This document shows, piece after piece, positions 62,752-64,000 of a stretch of DNA of 64,000 bases. This stretch comes from Sapria himalayana (Eukaryota; Streptophyta; Magnoliopsida; Malpighiales; Rafflesiaceae). The stretch spans positions 944,052 through 1,008,051 of the forward strand of contig JAREIK010003123.1 of the NCBI GenBank assembly GCA_029783825.1, written 5' to 3'. A program made the translations under genes and the position numbers. Positions within the stretch are counted from its first letter, which is position 1; each line of letters begins with the position of its first letter. The notes beneath the pieces are model-generated. The model had not been told where the DNA came from. It did no database searches and worked only from the letters and a program-made list of their open reading frames with translations.

Positions 62752-64000
62752 ATATAGATAGTAAATGTGCGTATATATGCACATATATACAATATGAACA
62801 CACACACACATGTTTATACATTTATACATTATACATGTATCGTATATATGTCTATATATTTGTATATATTGTATTGTATATGTATGTATATGGTATGTAT
62901 ACCTATATATGGTATGTATACATATAATATATATGTATATATAGTATAAGTATATACAATACATATAGATAACTCTACAAGAAAGAAACCAATTAGAAAT
63001 GGACAATAGAGATGCCCAATTTCATTTCTAAAAAGATGGTCCATCTCCATTCATAATTGTCACCCCAATATGTTATCATTGAGATAATAAATCATCTCTT
63101 CTTGGAGGTCGCTCACAAGTCATCACCTTCTTGGAAACTTATTAATTACCCTTAAAAGTTGTTTCACATATTCATTATTACTCTTCTACTTCTAATATTT
63201 TTCTTTATAAGAATTGATATGGTAATAAAAGTATTTATACTTTTGGATTTGTTGGTATAATACTCACATGATAAATATGTGTTTTCCCTCGTATCTTTAG
63301 TGGAAACCATACACTCGAAACTTACATATAAGATTGTCACAACAATATAAATCGCCATCAAATGTGCCTAACATGTGGCTTATCTTTCACTATTTCTCAT
63401 TAGGTTAGATCATTCTTACATCAAAAGTGAAACCCTAGTAAAAAAAATTTATTTATTGCCCAACTTTAATAGAAGGTAAGTCCCTATAAGACATACATAA
63501 TAAATTGGCCTATAAAAATATTTATACTTTTGGCTTCATAAGTATCATACTCGTAATGATTAAATATACTTTAATTTTAAATTTTGGCATATGGGTTTGT
63601 CTTGTGTGTCATAGTAAGAAGGGATGTCACTTCAATCCATACTCGTGAGTATCTCTTGTAGCTTACCTATCACTATCTCTTGTAATTACCAAACCATTCA
63701 TAACCTAATAAATTCACAACAAAATATCATATATACTTCAAATCATGCTTTAACTATTCATATTAAAGCATTAAAATCAGCATCCATCACACATAGATAC
63801 TTCAAACCATCTCTAGATTATCCTTTTTGTCTGAAATTGTGAAGAATAACATATGAAATAAGTGTAAATTCATCTCATATGAATCTGAGTGTCTAAATTC
63901 AGCCCTAGGGGAATCTTGGTTTTAAAACATAAATTCCTCAAAACTTATTCGATTTCACTTCGATTTGCCCCTATGAGGAGGTCATAATGTGTCTTCTTTC
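62752..64000. other. AT microsatellite and possible second CACTA left end
   Basis: 62756-62970 is TATA/CATA microsatellite like that on the other side of the CACTA element. At 62973 CTCTACAAGAAAGAAACC, then AATTAGAAATGG, resembles the left end of the 54051 element with one change in the first 12 bases. Nothing else is recognised up to the right edge. Confidence 0.5.

Overview
This is nuclear DNA of a flowering plant. It is very AT-rich, and nearly all of it is transposable-element sequence in successive layers of insertion: hAT, Ty1/copia, CACTA, PIF/Harbinger, a MULE-like long inverted repeat and several MITEs. Only two genes look functional. I cannot name the species; element types and intron sizes fit a plant with a large, repeat-filled genome, possibly a monocot. 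All calls come from reading the sequence and recalling protein families; no database search was run. The two genes lie tail to tail at about 7.2-9.3 kb. On the + strand are the last three coding exons of a BUD32/TP53RK-type kinase (7248-7673); its earlier exons are not found in the 7.2 kb upstream and presumably lie off the left edge. On the - strand is a ZNHIT2-type HIT zinc-finger gene whose exons 3-5 lie at 7955-9268 and exons 1-2 at 48888-49102. All splice sites, phases and zinc ligands agree, giving a 405-residue protein, so intron 2 is about 39.6 kb. That intron is the main finding. Inside intron 2, from left to right: a 5'-truncated hAT copy (C) carrying a 587-bp hAT insertion (E); a degenerate minus-strand copia element (copia-1) with LTR-like flanks, broken by hAT copy D; a near-palindromic MULE-like element; old hAT copy G split by full-length hAT copy B; a 174-bp MITE; three further copia remnants; and the youngest-looking hAT copy (A), inserted into a plus-strand copia element (copia-3). 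Five hAT copies have stops where a tryptophan is expected. Right of the ZNHIT2 start, a coiled-coil gene remnant on the + strand (49858 to about 53330) is a pseudogene with nonsense codons and a 2.56-kb PIF/Harbinger insertion. A CACTA element of 8.7 kb (54051-62751), with both ends and a 3-bp target duplication, sits in an AT microsatellite and carries its own hAT insertion (F). The right edge may hold the start of another CACTA element. I saw no tRNA, rRNA, CRISPR array or organellar gene. I found no new multi-gene system; what stands out is a housekeeping gene whose zinc finger is split by a 39.6-kb transposon-filled intron.
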